Positions 20,308 through 28,443 of a stretch of DNA of 64,000 nt are shown here, piece after piece. The position numbers and the translations under genes were made by a program. Origin of the DNA: Pseudomonas sp. PSKL.D1 (lineage in GTDB: Bacteria; Pseudomonadota; Gammaproteobacteria; Pseudomonadales; Pseudomonadaceae); the NCBI RefSeq assembly GCF_028898945.1, contig NZ_CP118607.1, positions 372,001 to 436,000 of the forward strand, given 5' to 3'. The notes beneath the pieces were generated by a model, which did no database searches, was not told where the DNA came from, and saw only the letters and a program-made list of their open reading frames with translations. How positions within the stretch are numbered: position 1 is the first letter of the stretch; each line of letters starts with the position of its first letter.

Positions 20308-21609
20308 ATGACTGAGCACATCATCTATCTGTTGCCAGCAGGCATCGGCGGTGCCGAGGCACAGTGGCCCGTCAGGGTTCGGACGTCGGGTGGCGAGGTG
20401 TACCGTTCAGTGCTTGGAGAATTGCCCCTGCCGCAAGTTGGCCAGGCGGTCGTGCTGGTCCTGCCGATGGAGTTGTTGTCGTGTTGTGGGACCGGGCCGC
20501 TGTCAACCCGTCGGCCCAGCCGGCAGACACTCGCCTATGCCGTTGAGGAGCAACTGGATACTGCGCTAGAAACCCTGCACCTTGCCTTCAGTGCCGATGG
20601 CGACCACGTGCTCGCCATTGATCGGGCCCTGTTCGAACGCGTGCTGGCGTGCCTGCGGGAGCGGGGCATCGAACCCAGGGCAATTTATGCTGATGCCGAT
20701 ATGTTGGCTCAGAAAGGGCCCGCTGCTGTGTGGCTGGAAGGCCGTTGGCTGATAGGGGGCGGGGAAAATGTACGGCTGGCGGCCAGTGCGCAGATAGCGC
20801 AGGCGTTGGTGGACCGTCTACCCCCCATGCACTGGATGGCCGAACCGGATTACGCCGGTGACCCCTTGTGTAACCGGCGTGTTGGCGATGCCCTCGCCGA
20901 GCTTTGTCACAAGCCGGCTGGCGCCATCGACCTGTTACAAGGGGGCTATGCCAGGCGGCATGGGCTGTTCCCCTGGCGGCACCTGGTGGGAGCACTGGTA
21001 TTGTCGGGTTTGCTGGTCAGCCTGGCCGGGCAGTGGCGTAGCGACCAAGTGGTACGACATGCCGATGAGTTGCGGGCAGCGAGCCAGCAGCCTGACAGGC
21101 AGTTAGTACAGGCGCCGCCTTCTTCCATGCAGCACTTGGCTGAAATGAGCGAGCAGTTGGTCGCTGCGGGAGGGCTGACCATCGCGCTTGCACAGCACAC
21201 TGAAGGCGAGGGTTGGCAGGTCAATGTCGTCGCCCACGGTTTTGCAGACCTGGAGCGGTTGCGTGAGCGACTGCCTAACTTGCAAGTCGGACAAGCCCGG
21301 CAACGTGGCGCCGAGGTGCGTGCCACGCTGGTTTGGGCGGGGGGGCAGCAGCGGCAAGTACCAGTGCCGCCCACTGCAGCCTGGACCGCAGCGCGTCTGA
21401 GCGAGCAGGCGCAGGCGAGTGGGCTGCGAATTACTGACCTGCAGAGTTCCGAGCAGCAGGTAATCATGGCCCTGCAAGGGCCACCACGTGTATTGATGGA
21501 GTGGATTCACTCGCTGGAGCAGGGCGGGGGGCAGTTGCATGAAATCCGTTTGCAGGTTGACGGTGAGCAAATGCTGGCGCACGTCGCACTGCAGTCGGGG
21601 CAACCTTGA
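20308..21609 (+). CDS. gspL: GspL with a fused GspM-like C-terminal domain
   Basis: The protein has 433 residues. Residues 1-215 form the cytoplasmic actin-like GspL domain that binds GspE (IIYLLPAG, VLPMELLSCC, LAYAVEEQL). One membrane helix lies at about 224-242. The periplasm holds a ferredoxin-like domain at about 290-344 (GWQVNVVAHGFADLERLRE), the normal GspL end. A second similar domain at about 358-428 (WTAARLSEQAQASGLRI to LQVDGEQMLAHVAL) matches the periplasmic half of GspM. No separate gspM follows; the next gene is unrelated. The fusion reading is an inference from length and layout. Confidence 0.8.
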   Translation: MTEHIIYLLPAGIGGAEAQWPVRVRTSGGEVYRSVLGELPLPQVGQAVVLVLPMELLSCCGTGPLSTRRPSRQTLAYAVEEQLDTALETLHLAFSADGDHVLAIDRALFERVLACLRERGIEPRAIYADADMLAQKGPAAVWLEGRWLIGGGENVRLAASAQIAQALVDRLPPMHWMAEPDYAGDPLCNRRVGDALAELCHKPAGAIDLLQGGYARRHGLFPWRHLVGALVLSGLLVSLAGQWRSDQVVRHADELRAASQQPDRQLVQAPPSSMQHLAEMSEQLVAAGGLTIALAQHTEGEGWQVNVVAHGFADLERLRERLPNLQVGQARQRGAEVRATLVWAGGQQRQVPVPPTAAWTAARLSEQAQASGLRITDLQSSEQQVIMALQGPPRVLMEWIHSLEQGGGQLHEIRLQVDGEQMLAHVALQSGQP

Positions 21610-21680
21610 TGCACGTTAAGTTTGGCTTCAGCGGGGTTCGCTAGGATGCATCCATCAGAACCCCAACAGGATCATGCCAA

Positions 21681-22028
21681 ATGAAAGCTCGTTACCTCGC
21701 CATCATCCTTGCCCCGCTTTTCAGCACCGCTGCCCTGGCTGCCGGTTATACCGGGCCTGGCGCCCAGCCGGTTACCACGGTTGCTGCCGCCAACGAGGCC
21801 GCCGACGATACGCCGGTGGTGCTGCAGGGCTTTGTTACCAAGAAGATCAACAACGACGACAAGTACGAGTTCAACGACAACACCGGCACCATCAACGTCG
21901 AAATCGATGACGAAGACCTGCCTGCCACGCCGTTCAACGAGAAGACCAAGGTGAAGCTGACCGGTGAGGTGGAGAAGCACCTGATGAGCCGTGAGGTGGA
22001 TGTGGATATCGTCGAGATCGTCAATTGA
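21681..22028 (+). CDS. YgiW/YdeI-type periplasmic OB-fold stress protein (BOF family)
   Basis: The protein has 115 residues. A signal peptide (MKARYLAIILAPLFSTAALAA) is followed by a single bacterial OB-fold (about 45-113, VVLQGFVTKKINNDDKYEFND). The family (YgiW, YdeI, VisP) is linked to tolerance of peroxide, cadmium, acid and cationic peptides in enterics; the exact role in Pseudomonas is not known to me. It has its own AACAGGATC leader and is separated from gspL by 71 bp, so it is probably not part of the secretion operon. Confidence 0.88.
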   Translation: MKARYLAIILAPLFSTAALAAGYTGPGAQPVTTVAAANEAADDTPVVLQGFVTKKINNDDKYEFNDNTGTINVEIDDEDLPATPFNEKTKVKLTGEVEKHLMSREVDVDIVEIVN

Positions 22029-22035
22029 TCTGATG

Positions 22036-22108
22036 GTCTTTTCGCGGGGCAAACCCGCTCCTACCGGCCCTCTGCGCGCCCAGTGGGAGCGGGTTCACCC
22101 GCGAATGC
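22036..22108. repeat. REP palindrome pair between convergent genes
   Basis: TTCGCGGGGCAAACCCGCTCCTACCGG is followed by an inverted partner (GTGGGAGCGGGTTCACCCGCGAAT). It fills the 81-bp gap between the OB-fold gene and the convergent MFS gene and may act as a bidirectional transcript end. Confidence 0.8.
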
Positions 22109-22109
22109 C

Positions 22110-23354
22110 TCACGCCGTTTTGGCCGGCAATCTGCTCAAGTGCAATGCCACCACCAACGCCACCGCCAGCAAGCAGCCAATGAACAGCCCGATACCGTTC
22201 CAGCCCCATTGGTGCCAGAACACCCCGCCCGCAGTGCCCGCCACACTCGACCCAGCGTAGTAGCAGAACAGGTACAGCGACGAGGCCTGCCCCTTGGCCT
22301 TGAGTGCCCGGCGCCCGATCCAGCTGCTGGCAACCGAATGCGCGCCGAAGAAACCGAAAGTGAACACCAGCATGCCTGGGATCACCATGGTCAGCGGGCT
22401 GGCCAGGGTCATCAGCATGCCGATCGCCATCACCACGATACTGGCCCAAAACACTTTCCGCCTTCCCAGCTTGTCCGCCAGGGCGCCAACTTGCGCCGAG
22501 CTGTAGATACCAGACAAATACACCACTGAGAGCAGGCCAACCAATGCCTGGTTCATATGGTACGGCTCGGCCAGCAGGCGGTAGCCGATGTAGTTGAACA
22601 GCGTGACGAAGGCCCCCATCAGCAGGAAGGCTTCGAGGAACAGCCAAGGCAGGCCGGCGTCCTTGAAGTGCATGACGAAACCGTTCACCAGGCTGCGCGG
22701 GTTCATGGCTTGAGGGCGGAAATTGCGCGATTCCGGCAGTACCTTCCAGAACACCACTGCAGCGATGAGTGCCAGGCCGCCGATGGTGAGCATTGCCGTA
22801 TGCCAACTTACGAAGTCGATCAGTACCCCGGTGATCAAACGCCCGCTCATGCCGCCGATGGCATTACCACCGATGTACAACCCCATGGCCAGGCCAATGT
22901 GCTGGGGGTGAATTTCCTCGCTCAGGTAGGTCATTGCCACCGCCGCCAGGCCGCTAAGGGAAAGGCCCACCAGGGCGCGCGTGGCCAGTACCAGCTCCCA
23001 GGTGGGCATTACCGCGCTGGCCAGGGTCGACAAGGCCGCGCAGACCAGCGCGAACACCATCACCGGCTTGCGCCCGATGCGGTCAGAGATGGGCCCGGTG
23101 ATCAACAGCCCAAACGCCAGCATTGCGGTCGACACCGACAGCACCAGGCTGCTTTGCGCCGCATTGATCGAAAACTCCTGCGACAGCAACGGCATCATCG
23201 GTTGTACGCAGTACAGCAGGGCAAAGGTGGCAAACCCGCCGCTGAACAACGCCAGCACGGTCTTCATGAAGGCGGGGGTGCCTTTTTCGATCCAGATGTC
23301 GTTAAGCGGGGCAGGTTCGGGTTCAGCAGAAAGGGGGGCTACAGCAGTTTTCAC
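22110..23354 (-). CDS. MFS transporter, YnfM-like drug/solute efflux family
   Basis: The protein has 414 residues from a GTG at 23354 preceded by GAGGT; the frame is open further upstream but lacks a ribosome-binding site. About twelve hydrophobic segments are visible. Loop 2-3 carries the MFS motif ITGPISDRIGRKPVM and the second half repeats it as QVGALADKLGRRKVFW. The substrate cannot be predicted. A divergent LysR regulator starts 107 bp away, the classic arrangement for local control. Confidence 0.93.
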   Translation of the reverse strand: MKTAVAPLSAEPEPAPLNDIWIEKGTPAFMKTVLALFSGGFATFALLYCVQPMMPLLSQEFSINAAQSSLVLSVSTAMLAFGLLITGPISDRIGRKPVMVFALVCAALSTLASAVMPTWELVLATRALVGLSLSGLAAVAMTYLSEEIHPQHIGLAMGLYIGGNAIGGMSGRLITGVLIDFVSWHTAMLTIGGLALIAAVVFWKVLPESRNFRPQAMNPRSLVNGFVMHFKDAGLPWLFLEAFLLMGAFVTLFNYIGYRLLAEPYHMNQALVGLLSVVYLSGIYSSAQVGALADKLGRRKVFWASIVVMAIGMLMTLASPLTMVIPGMLVFTFGFFGAHSVASSWIGRRALKAKGQASSLYLFCYYAGSSVAGTAGGVFWHQWGWNGIGLFIGCLLAVALVVALHLSRLPAKTA

Positions 23355-23461
23355 GATGGGTACCTCTGGCGCGATGAAAAAAGCATATAGCTGGCTATTG
23401 ATTAGATCCAATATATTGTTCGACCTATTTAAGACGTTTGGCGACTTGTTTGGAGTTAATC

Positions 23462-24379
23462 ATGGAACTGCGCCATCTGCGTTACTTCATCGCGGTAGCC
23501 GAAGAGCTGCATTTTGGCCGTGCGGCCCAACAGCTGGGCATTTCACAACCGCCCCTTAGCCAGCAGATTCAGGCGCTGGAGCTGGAGCTGGGCGCGCGCC
23601 TTTTCGAGCGTACCAATCGTCGGGTTGAGCTGAGTGAGGCCGGCCGGCTGTTTCTGGAAGAAGCTCGCCAGGTGCTGGCGCAGGTCGAAAAGGCGGCGGA
23701 CGTGGCACGGCGCGCGCAATTGGGCGAGCTGGGCGAAATGAAAATAGGCTTCACGTCCTCGGCGCCATTCACGTCAAAGATCCCCAAAGCCATTCACGCC
23801 TTCCGCCAGCGCTTCCCTGCGGTGCACCTGAACCTGAAGGAAATGAGCAGCCGGGATGTCGCCGAAGGCGTATACGACGAGTCCATCGAGGTGGGCTTGA
23901 TGCGGCCCATGCCTTTGCCTGAAGGGTTGGTGGCCACCGAATTGTTTCGCGAGCCGCTGGTTGCAGTGATCAATGCCTCGCACCCGCTGGCGCAGGGCAG
24001 CGAAGAGGGTGTGCACATGGCGGCATTGGCCCACGAGCCGTTTGTGTTCTTCCCTCGTAGCTACGGCAGCGGGCTGCATGCGCAACTGATGAGCCTGGCG
24101 CGGCAAGCCGGGTTCAGCCCGCACTTTTCGCAGGAGGCCGGGGAGGTAATGACCATCATTGGCCTGGTGTCAGCCGGTTTGGGTGTTTCGGTGCTTCCCG
24201 CATCGTTCCAGCGCATGCGTATCGACGACGTGGTTTACCGGACTTTGCTGGACGAGGGTGCCACCTCGGCGGTGTGGCTGGTGCAGCGCGAGCAAGGTGG
24301 CTCGGCGATGGCCAAGGCCTTCGCCGAGCTGGTGACCGGCCAGGCGAAGGTGTCAGGCCCAGCGGCGGAAGATCAGTGA
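23462..24379 (+). CDS. LysR-family transcriptional regulator
   Basis: The protein has 305 residues. The N-terminal winged helix-turn-helix (MELRHLRYFIAVAEELHFGRAAQQLGIS, positions 1-60) is canonical. The effector-binding domain follows from about residue 90 (GEMKIGFTSSAPFTSKIPKAI). ATG 23462 is chosen because this family starts MELRHLRYF. It is divergent from the MFS gene and likely its activator. Its last 27 bp overlap the 3' end of the convergent polyene ketosynthase gene. Confidence 0.95.
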   Translation: MELRHLRYFIAVAEELHFGRAAQQLGISQPPLSQQIQALELELGARLFERTNRRVELSEAGRLFLEEARQVLAQVEKAADVARRAQLGELGEMKIGFTSSAPFTSKIPKAIHAFRQRFPAVHLNLKEMSSRDVAEGVYDESIEVGLMRPMPLPEGLVATELFREPLVAVINASHPLAQGSEEGVHMAALAHEPFVFFPRSYGSGLHAQLMSLARQAGFSPHFSQEAGEVMTIIGLVSAGLGVSVLPASFQRMRIDDVVYRTLLDEGATSAVWLVQREQGGSAMAKAFAELVTGQAKVSGPAAEDQ

Positions 24380-25579
24380 CGTATTGACTCCACCGAAGGC
24401 GAAGTTGTTGTTCATCACGAACTCATGGCTCATGGCCCGGAAATCACCGGTGATGTAGTCCAGTTCGCCGCAGCGGGGGTCGACGTTATCGAGATTGAGG
24501 GTGTGCACGTAGCGGTCGCTGTTCATCATTTCGATGCTGAACCACGACTCCAGAGCACCGCAGGCGCCCAAGGTGTGGCCGAGGTAGCTCTTTTGTGAGC
24601 TGATCGGCATGCGTGCACCAAACAGGGTGCTGGTGGCCAGTGTTTCGGCAATGTCGCCTTGCTCGGTTGCCGTGCCATGCCCGTTGACGTAGCCGATGGC
24701 TTCGGGGGCCAGGGCCGCATCCTCCAGCGCAAGTTCCATGGCGCGGCCCATGGTGGCCTGCTCGGGGCGAGTGATGTGTTGCCCGTCGGCGTTGCTGCCA
24801 AAACCGACGACTTCGGCATGGATCCTCGCCCCGCGTGCCAGGGCGTGCTGCAGCTCTTCAAGCACCAGCATGCCGCCCCCTTCACCAATCACCAGGCCGT
24901 CACGGTCCTTGTCGTAGGGCCTTGGGGTCAGGTGCGGCGTGTCGTTCTTGAGGCTTGTGGCGTACAGGGCATCGAACACCATCGCTTCAGTGGGGCACAG
25001 CTCTTCGGCACCGCCGGCCAGCATCATCGGCAAACGCCCGTACTTGATGGCTTCGTAGGCGTAGCCGATGCCTTGACTGCCGCTGGTGCAGGCGCTGGAG
25101 GTGGGGATCAGGCGGCCGGTGAGGCCAAAAAAGATACTGATATTGGCAGCCGTGGTGTGTGGCATCATCCGCACGTAGGAGTTGGCATTCAGGCCATCGG
25201 CCACCGAATTCATCAGCATGTTGCCAAAGGTTTTTATTTCATCGGTGCTGCCAGTGGAAGAGCCACAGGCCACGCCCATGCGCCCGTCGCGGATGCTGGG
25301 GTCGCCGAGCAGCCCGGCATCGGCCAGGGCACGTTCCGCGGCGGCCACCGCCAGGCGTGACACCCGGCCCATGCTACGCAGTTGCTTGCGCGTCCAGTGG
25401 GCGGGCACTTCAAAATCATCGACCGGGCCGGCCAGGCGGGTGTTGAGCTCGGCAAAACGGTCCCACTCATGCATCCGGCGGATGCCGCTGTGTTGATTGG
25501 CGAAATGCCCGGCGATGGTTGCCCAGTCATTGCCCAGGGCAGTAATGCCGGCCATGCCGGTGACGACCACGCGGCGCAT
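24353..25579 (-). CDS. Beta-ketoacyl-ACP synthase (aryl-polyene, FabF-like, ApeO-type)
   Basis: The protein has 408 residues. It condenses malonyl-ACP with the growing polyene chain. The full Cys-His-His triad is present: Cys in SSACTSGSQGIGYA, His in VNGHGTAT and His in YLGHTLGACGALE. It ends FAFGGVNTSLIFRRW, as FabF proteins do. It is the last gene of the 17-gene operon, and its ATG overlaps the ketoreductase stop. In aryl-polyene systems such a synthase pairs with a chain-length factor, which is encoded here at the other end of the operon. Confidence 0.93.
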   Translation of the reverse strand: MRRVVVTGMAGITALGNDWATIAGHFANQHSGIRRMHEWDRFAELNTRLAGPVDDFEVPAHWTRKQLRSMGRVSRLAVAAAERALADAGLLGDPSIRDGRMGVACGSSTGSTDEIKTFGNMLMNSVADGLNANSYVRMMPHTTAANISIFFGLTGRLIPTSSACTSGSQGIGYAYEAIKYGRLPMMLAGGAEELCPTEAMVFDALYATSLKNDTPHLTPRPYDKDRDGLVIGEGGGMLVLEELQHALARGARIHAEVVGFGSNADGQHITRPEQATMGRAMELALEDAALAPEAIGYVNGHGTATEQGDIAETLATSTLFGARMPISSQKSYLGHTLGACGALESWFSIEMMNSDRYVHTLNLDNVDPRCGELDYITGDFRAMSHEFVMNNNFAFGGVNTSLIFRRWA

Positions 25580-26307
25580 CAGCACAGCCCCCCGTTCACT
25601 GCCAGTACCTGGCGGGTGATGTAGGCCGCTTCGGCAGACATCAGGAAGTTGACCGCCCCGGCCACCTCTTCAGGGGTGCCCATACGCCCGGCCGGGATCA
25701 TCTTGAGCAACTCGTCGACCGGAACATGCTCATCCAGCATGGCGGTGTCGATCAGCCCTGGCGCCACGCAGTTGACCGTAATCTTGCGTTTGCCCAGTTC
25801 GATTGCCAGCGCTTTGGCCGCGCCGACAAGGCCAGCCTTGGAGGCGCTGTAATTGACCTGGCCACGGTTGCCGATCAGGCCGGAAACCGACGTGATGCAG
25901 ACAATGCGCCCCGGCGCGCGGCGGCGGATCATCGGCATGGTCAAGGGTTGCAGCACATTGAAGAAACCATCGAGGTTGGTCCGCATCACCTGGTCCCAAT
26001 CGTCTTCGCTCAGCCCCGGGAAGGCGCCGTCGCGGGTCAGGCCGGCGTTGCATACCACGCCGTAGTAGGCGCCATGGCTTTCTACATCCTGTTCGAGGAT
26101 GGCCTTGCAGGTTGCACGGTCGGCCACGTCAAACTGCAGCACCCGTGCCTGCTGGCCCAAGGCACGAATTTCTTCTGCCACGGTATCGGCCTCGCTGCGG
26201 CCGCTGCGGCAGTGCAGCACCAGGTCGAACCCGGCTTTAGCCAGGCGCAAGGCGATGGCCCTGCCGATGCCTCGGCTGGAGCCTGTGACCAGGATGGTGT
26301 CAGTCAT
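25579..26307 (-). CDS. 3-oxoacyl-ACP reductase (FabG-like, ApeQ-type)
   Basis: The protein has 242 residues, a short-chain dehydrogenase. The nucleotide motif is TGSSRGIGRAIA at residues 8-19. The catalytic Ser lies in ITSVSGLIGNRGQ, with Tyr and Lys in NYSASKAG. It ends VLAVNGGLC. It reduces the beta-keto group after each condensation before dehydration. ATGA-type overlaps on both sides show tight coupling to the dehydratase and ketosynthase genes. Confidence 0.95.
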   Translation of the reverse strand: MTDTILVTGSSRGIGRAIALRLAKAGFDLVLHCRSGRSEADTVAEEIRALGQQARVLQFDVADRATCKAILEQDVESHGAYYGVVCNAGLTRDGAFPGLSEDDWDQVMRTNLDGFFNVLQPLTMPMIRRRAPGRIVCITSVSGLIGNRGQVNYSASKAGLVGAAKALAIELGKRKITVNCVAPGLIDTAMLDEHVPVDELLKMIPAGRMGTPEEVAGAVNFLMSAEAAYITRQVLAVNGGLC

Positions 26308-26771
26308 GGAGCAGATTCCTCAGGGCCGGCTTCGGCCAGGTAGCTGGCCGGTTGTGGCGGGGTGTAAACGTTCAGCCTTGCTGTGGCATGAATGCCTGGG
26401 CCGTGCAGGTGGCATTCGAACACACCCATGCCATTGTCGTCTTCCAGCGAGCGTTGGGCGTGCACGTGCAATTCAGCGCCCGACGGGAAGTGCTCGACAT
26501 CACACTGGTATTTGCGGGTGCCGAGCAGGAAGCCCAATTCTACCGGCTGCCCGTTGCGACGTGCACGGCAGCCGGCAAAGGCGGCCACGCTTTGTGCCAT
26601 CAACTCGATGCCGAACCACGCGGGCAGGCTGCCGTCCGGGCGGTTGAACAGGCCGCCGGGGCGTACAGTGGTGCGGGTGTTGATCTGCTCGTCGTCGCAA
26701 CTGTCAATGTGATCGATCAGGATCATGTCGCCAGCATGGGGCAGCAGCTCGGCCAGTGGCCACGTAATCAT
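26304..26771 (-). CDS. ApeP-type hotdog dehydratase subunit
   Basis: The protein has 155 residues with a hot-dog fold. The N-terminus LLPHAGDMILID and the helix LPAWFGIELMAQSVAAFAG match the ApeP-like dehydratase family. Glu56 sits where FabZ has its catalytic Glu. Fourteen residues before it, where FabZ/FabA carry the catalytic His, there is Phe42. The subunit therefore probably works as a heterodimer with the ApeI-like domain of the AMP-ligase fusion in this operon, which has the missing His. Confidence 0.85.
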   Translation of the reverse strand: MITWPLAELLPHAGDMILIDHIDSCDDEQINTRTTVRPGGLFNRPDGSLPAWFGIELMAQSVAAFAGCRARRNGQPVELGFLLGTRKYQCDVEHFPSGAELHVHAQRSLEDDNGMGVFECHLHGPGIHATARLNVYTPPQPASYLAEAGPEESAP

Positions 26772-27961
26772 GGGGCGTCTCCGAGAATCAGGCTGACGTT
26801 GTTGCCGCCGAAGGCAAACGAATTGCTCATTACTCTTCGCGGGTGGCCCGTCGGCATGCGATGGTCGCGCGCCACCAGGTTGAGCGGTGGCAGTTGCGGG
26901 TCGGCCACCCCATCCCAGACGTGGGGTGGCAACAGGCCGAGCGGATTATGCTCGCTCAGGGCCAACCAGCAGAATGCCGCTTCAAGCGCTCCGGCGGCAC
27001 CCAAGGCGTGGCCGGTCATGGGTTTGCTCGACGAGCAGGCGATGCCGTTGGCGAACAGGCTGTGAACGGCCAGGCCTTCCATGGCGTCGTTGTGCGCCGT
27101 TGCTGTGCCGTGCAGGTTCAGGTAGCCGACCTGCCCGGGCGCCAGGCCGGCATTGTCCAGGGCTTTGCCCATGGCGTGCAAGGCGCCTTTGCCGGCCGGG
27201 TCCGGGGCGGAAATGTGATGGGCATCGGAACTGGCGCCGGCGCCCAACAGGGCGATCGTGTGGCCAGTTGTGTTCGGCACGCGACTCATCAGGAACAGGG
27301 CCGCTGCTTCCCCGATATTGATACCCATGCGGTTGGCTGAAAACGGATTGCACAGATTTTCGCTGATCGCTTCAAGGGCGGCGAAGCCATTAAGCGTCAG
27401 GCCGCACAGGCTGTCGACGCCGCCACACAGCACAGCGTCGCATACCCCCAGGTCAAGCAACCTGCGGGCGCTTATCAAGGCTCTGGCGCTGGATGTGCAC
27501 GCGGTGGATATCACGTAGGCCGGGCCGCTCAGCTGTAGCCAGTCAGCCAGGAACTCGGCGGGTGCACACAGTGCTTGCTGGTCGTAGCGATAGTGCGCGG
27601 GGAACTCGCCAGCCTTGAGGTAGTGGGCAATGCTGGCGCTGGCTTCGTTGATGCCTGATGTACTACTGCCCAATACCACGGCAACCCGCTGCGGGCCGTG
27701 GCGTGCAATGGCTTCGCGGATGGCTGGCTCAATCTGCAGGGCCGCCGCATACAGCAGCTGATTGTTGCGGCTGTGCTGCTCAGGCAATGGCACTGTTGGC
27801 AATGGGCCTTGCACGGCGCCAACCGGCGGGCATCGGCCTTCAACCCAACCGGCCTGCGCTTGCATGCCGGAGCAGTCGCCGGCAAACAAGCGGGCAGCTA
27901 CTTCAGCCTGGCCGCGACCGAGGGCACAGACCAGGCCCAGGGCATTGAGGCAGGCAGTCAT
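26768..27961 (-). CDS. Beta-ketoacyl-ACP synthase (aryl-polyene, ApeR-type)
   Basis: The protein has 397 residues, a second ketosynthase of the operon. Triad residues are intact: Cys in ISTACTSSARALI, His in LNLHGTATAHNDAME and His in MTGHALGAAGALEA. It is divergent from the 24353-25579 enzyme, for example at its N-terminus (MTACLNALGLVCALGRG). In characterised aryl-polyene systems one such enzyme is thought to start the chain while the other elongates; which does which cannot be read here. Confidence 0.9.
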   Translation of the reverse strand: MTACLNALGLVCALGRGQAEVAARLFAGDCSGMQAQAGWVEGRCPPVGAVQGPLPTVPLPEQHSRNNQLLYAAALQIEPAIREAIARHGPQRVAVVLGSSTSGINEASASIAHYLKAGEFPAHYRYDQQALCAPAEFLADWLQLSGPAYVISTACTSSARALISARRLLDLGVCDAVLCGGVDSLCGLTLNGFAALEAISENLCNPFSANRMGINIGEAAALFLMSRVPNTTGHTIALLGAGASSDAHHISAPDPAGKGALHAMGKALDNAGLAPGQVGYLNLHGTATAHNDAMEGLAVHSLFANGIACSSSKPMTGHALGAAGALEAAFCWLALSEHNPLGLLPPHVWDGVADPQLPPLNLVARDHRMPTGHPRRVMSNSFAFGGNNVSLILGDAP

Positions 27962-28443
27962 GGCGTTGTCTCGCTGGGCATCGGGTCGACTTGATAACTC
28001 AGGCCTTGGCCAAGGTTCAAGTCAAACGCGCTGGCGGCCCGATAACTGACCTGCCAGCGGTCAGCCAACCAGCGGCGCTGCCCTTGCTGGCGGGCCTCGG
28101 GGTACAGCTGCAACAACTGCTCGCTGGGCGTGATGGCAAACAGCACGGCGGCGAACAGCTCGCGTGCCTGCGGGTTGGGCGGCAACAGGCCGTCCGCCTG
28201 CCAGTGCTGCCCGTCGAGCAACTGCCGGGCTTGGGGAATGCCAAGCAGGTCGAGCAGCGTCCAGCGCAGGCGCTGGCCTTCACGCTGGATCACCAGCAAC
28301 CAGTCCTGCTGTTGCCCGGCCTGTTCAGCCTGTACGTGCAACTGCTGTGGCAGCTCCAGCGAGGGTAATTGTGCAGGCAGGGGCGGCCGCACTGCGCAGG
28401 CGCCGAGCAGCAGGCACAGGGCCAGTGTGATCAGGTGCCTCAT
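27958..28443 (-). CDS. DUF3261 lipoprotein of the aryl-polyene export set
   Basis: The protein has 161 residues. The lipoprotein signal peptide is MRHLITLALCLLLGAC with the lipobox cysteine at position 16. The rest is a beta-rich periplasmic domain rich in Gln and Leu (LLVIQREGQRLRWTLLDLLG), as in DUF3261. It lies between the MMPL exporter and a ketosynthase, with 4-bp overlaps on both sides. Presumed role: outer-membrane placement of the polyene product together with the LolA-like protein; the molecular function is unproven. Confidence 0.82.
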   Translation of the reverse strand: MRHLITLALCLLLGACAVRPPLPAQLPSLELPQQLHVQAEQAGQQQDWLLVIQREGQRLRWTLLDLLGIPQARQLLDGQHWQADGLLPPNPQARELFAAVLFAITPSEQLLQLYPEARQQGQRRWLADRWQVSYRAASAFDLNLGQGLSYQVDPMPSETTP

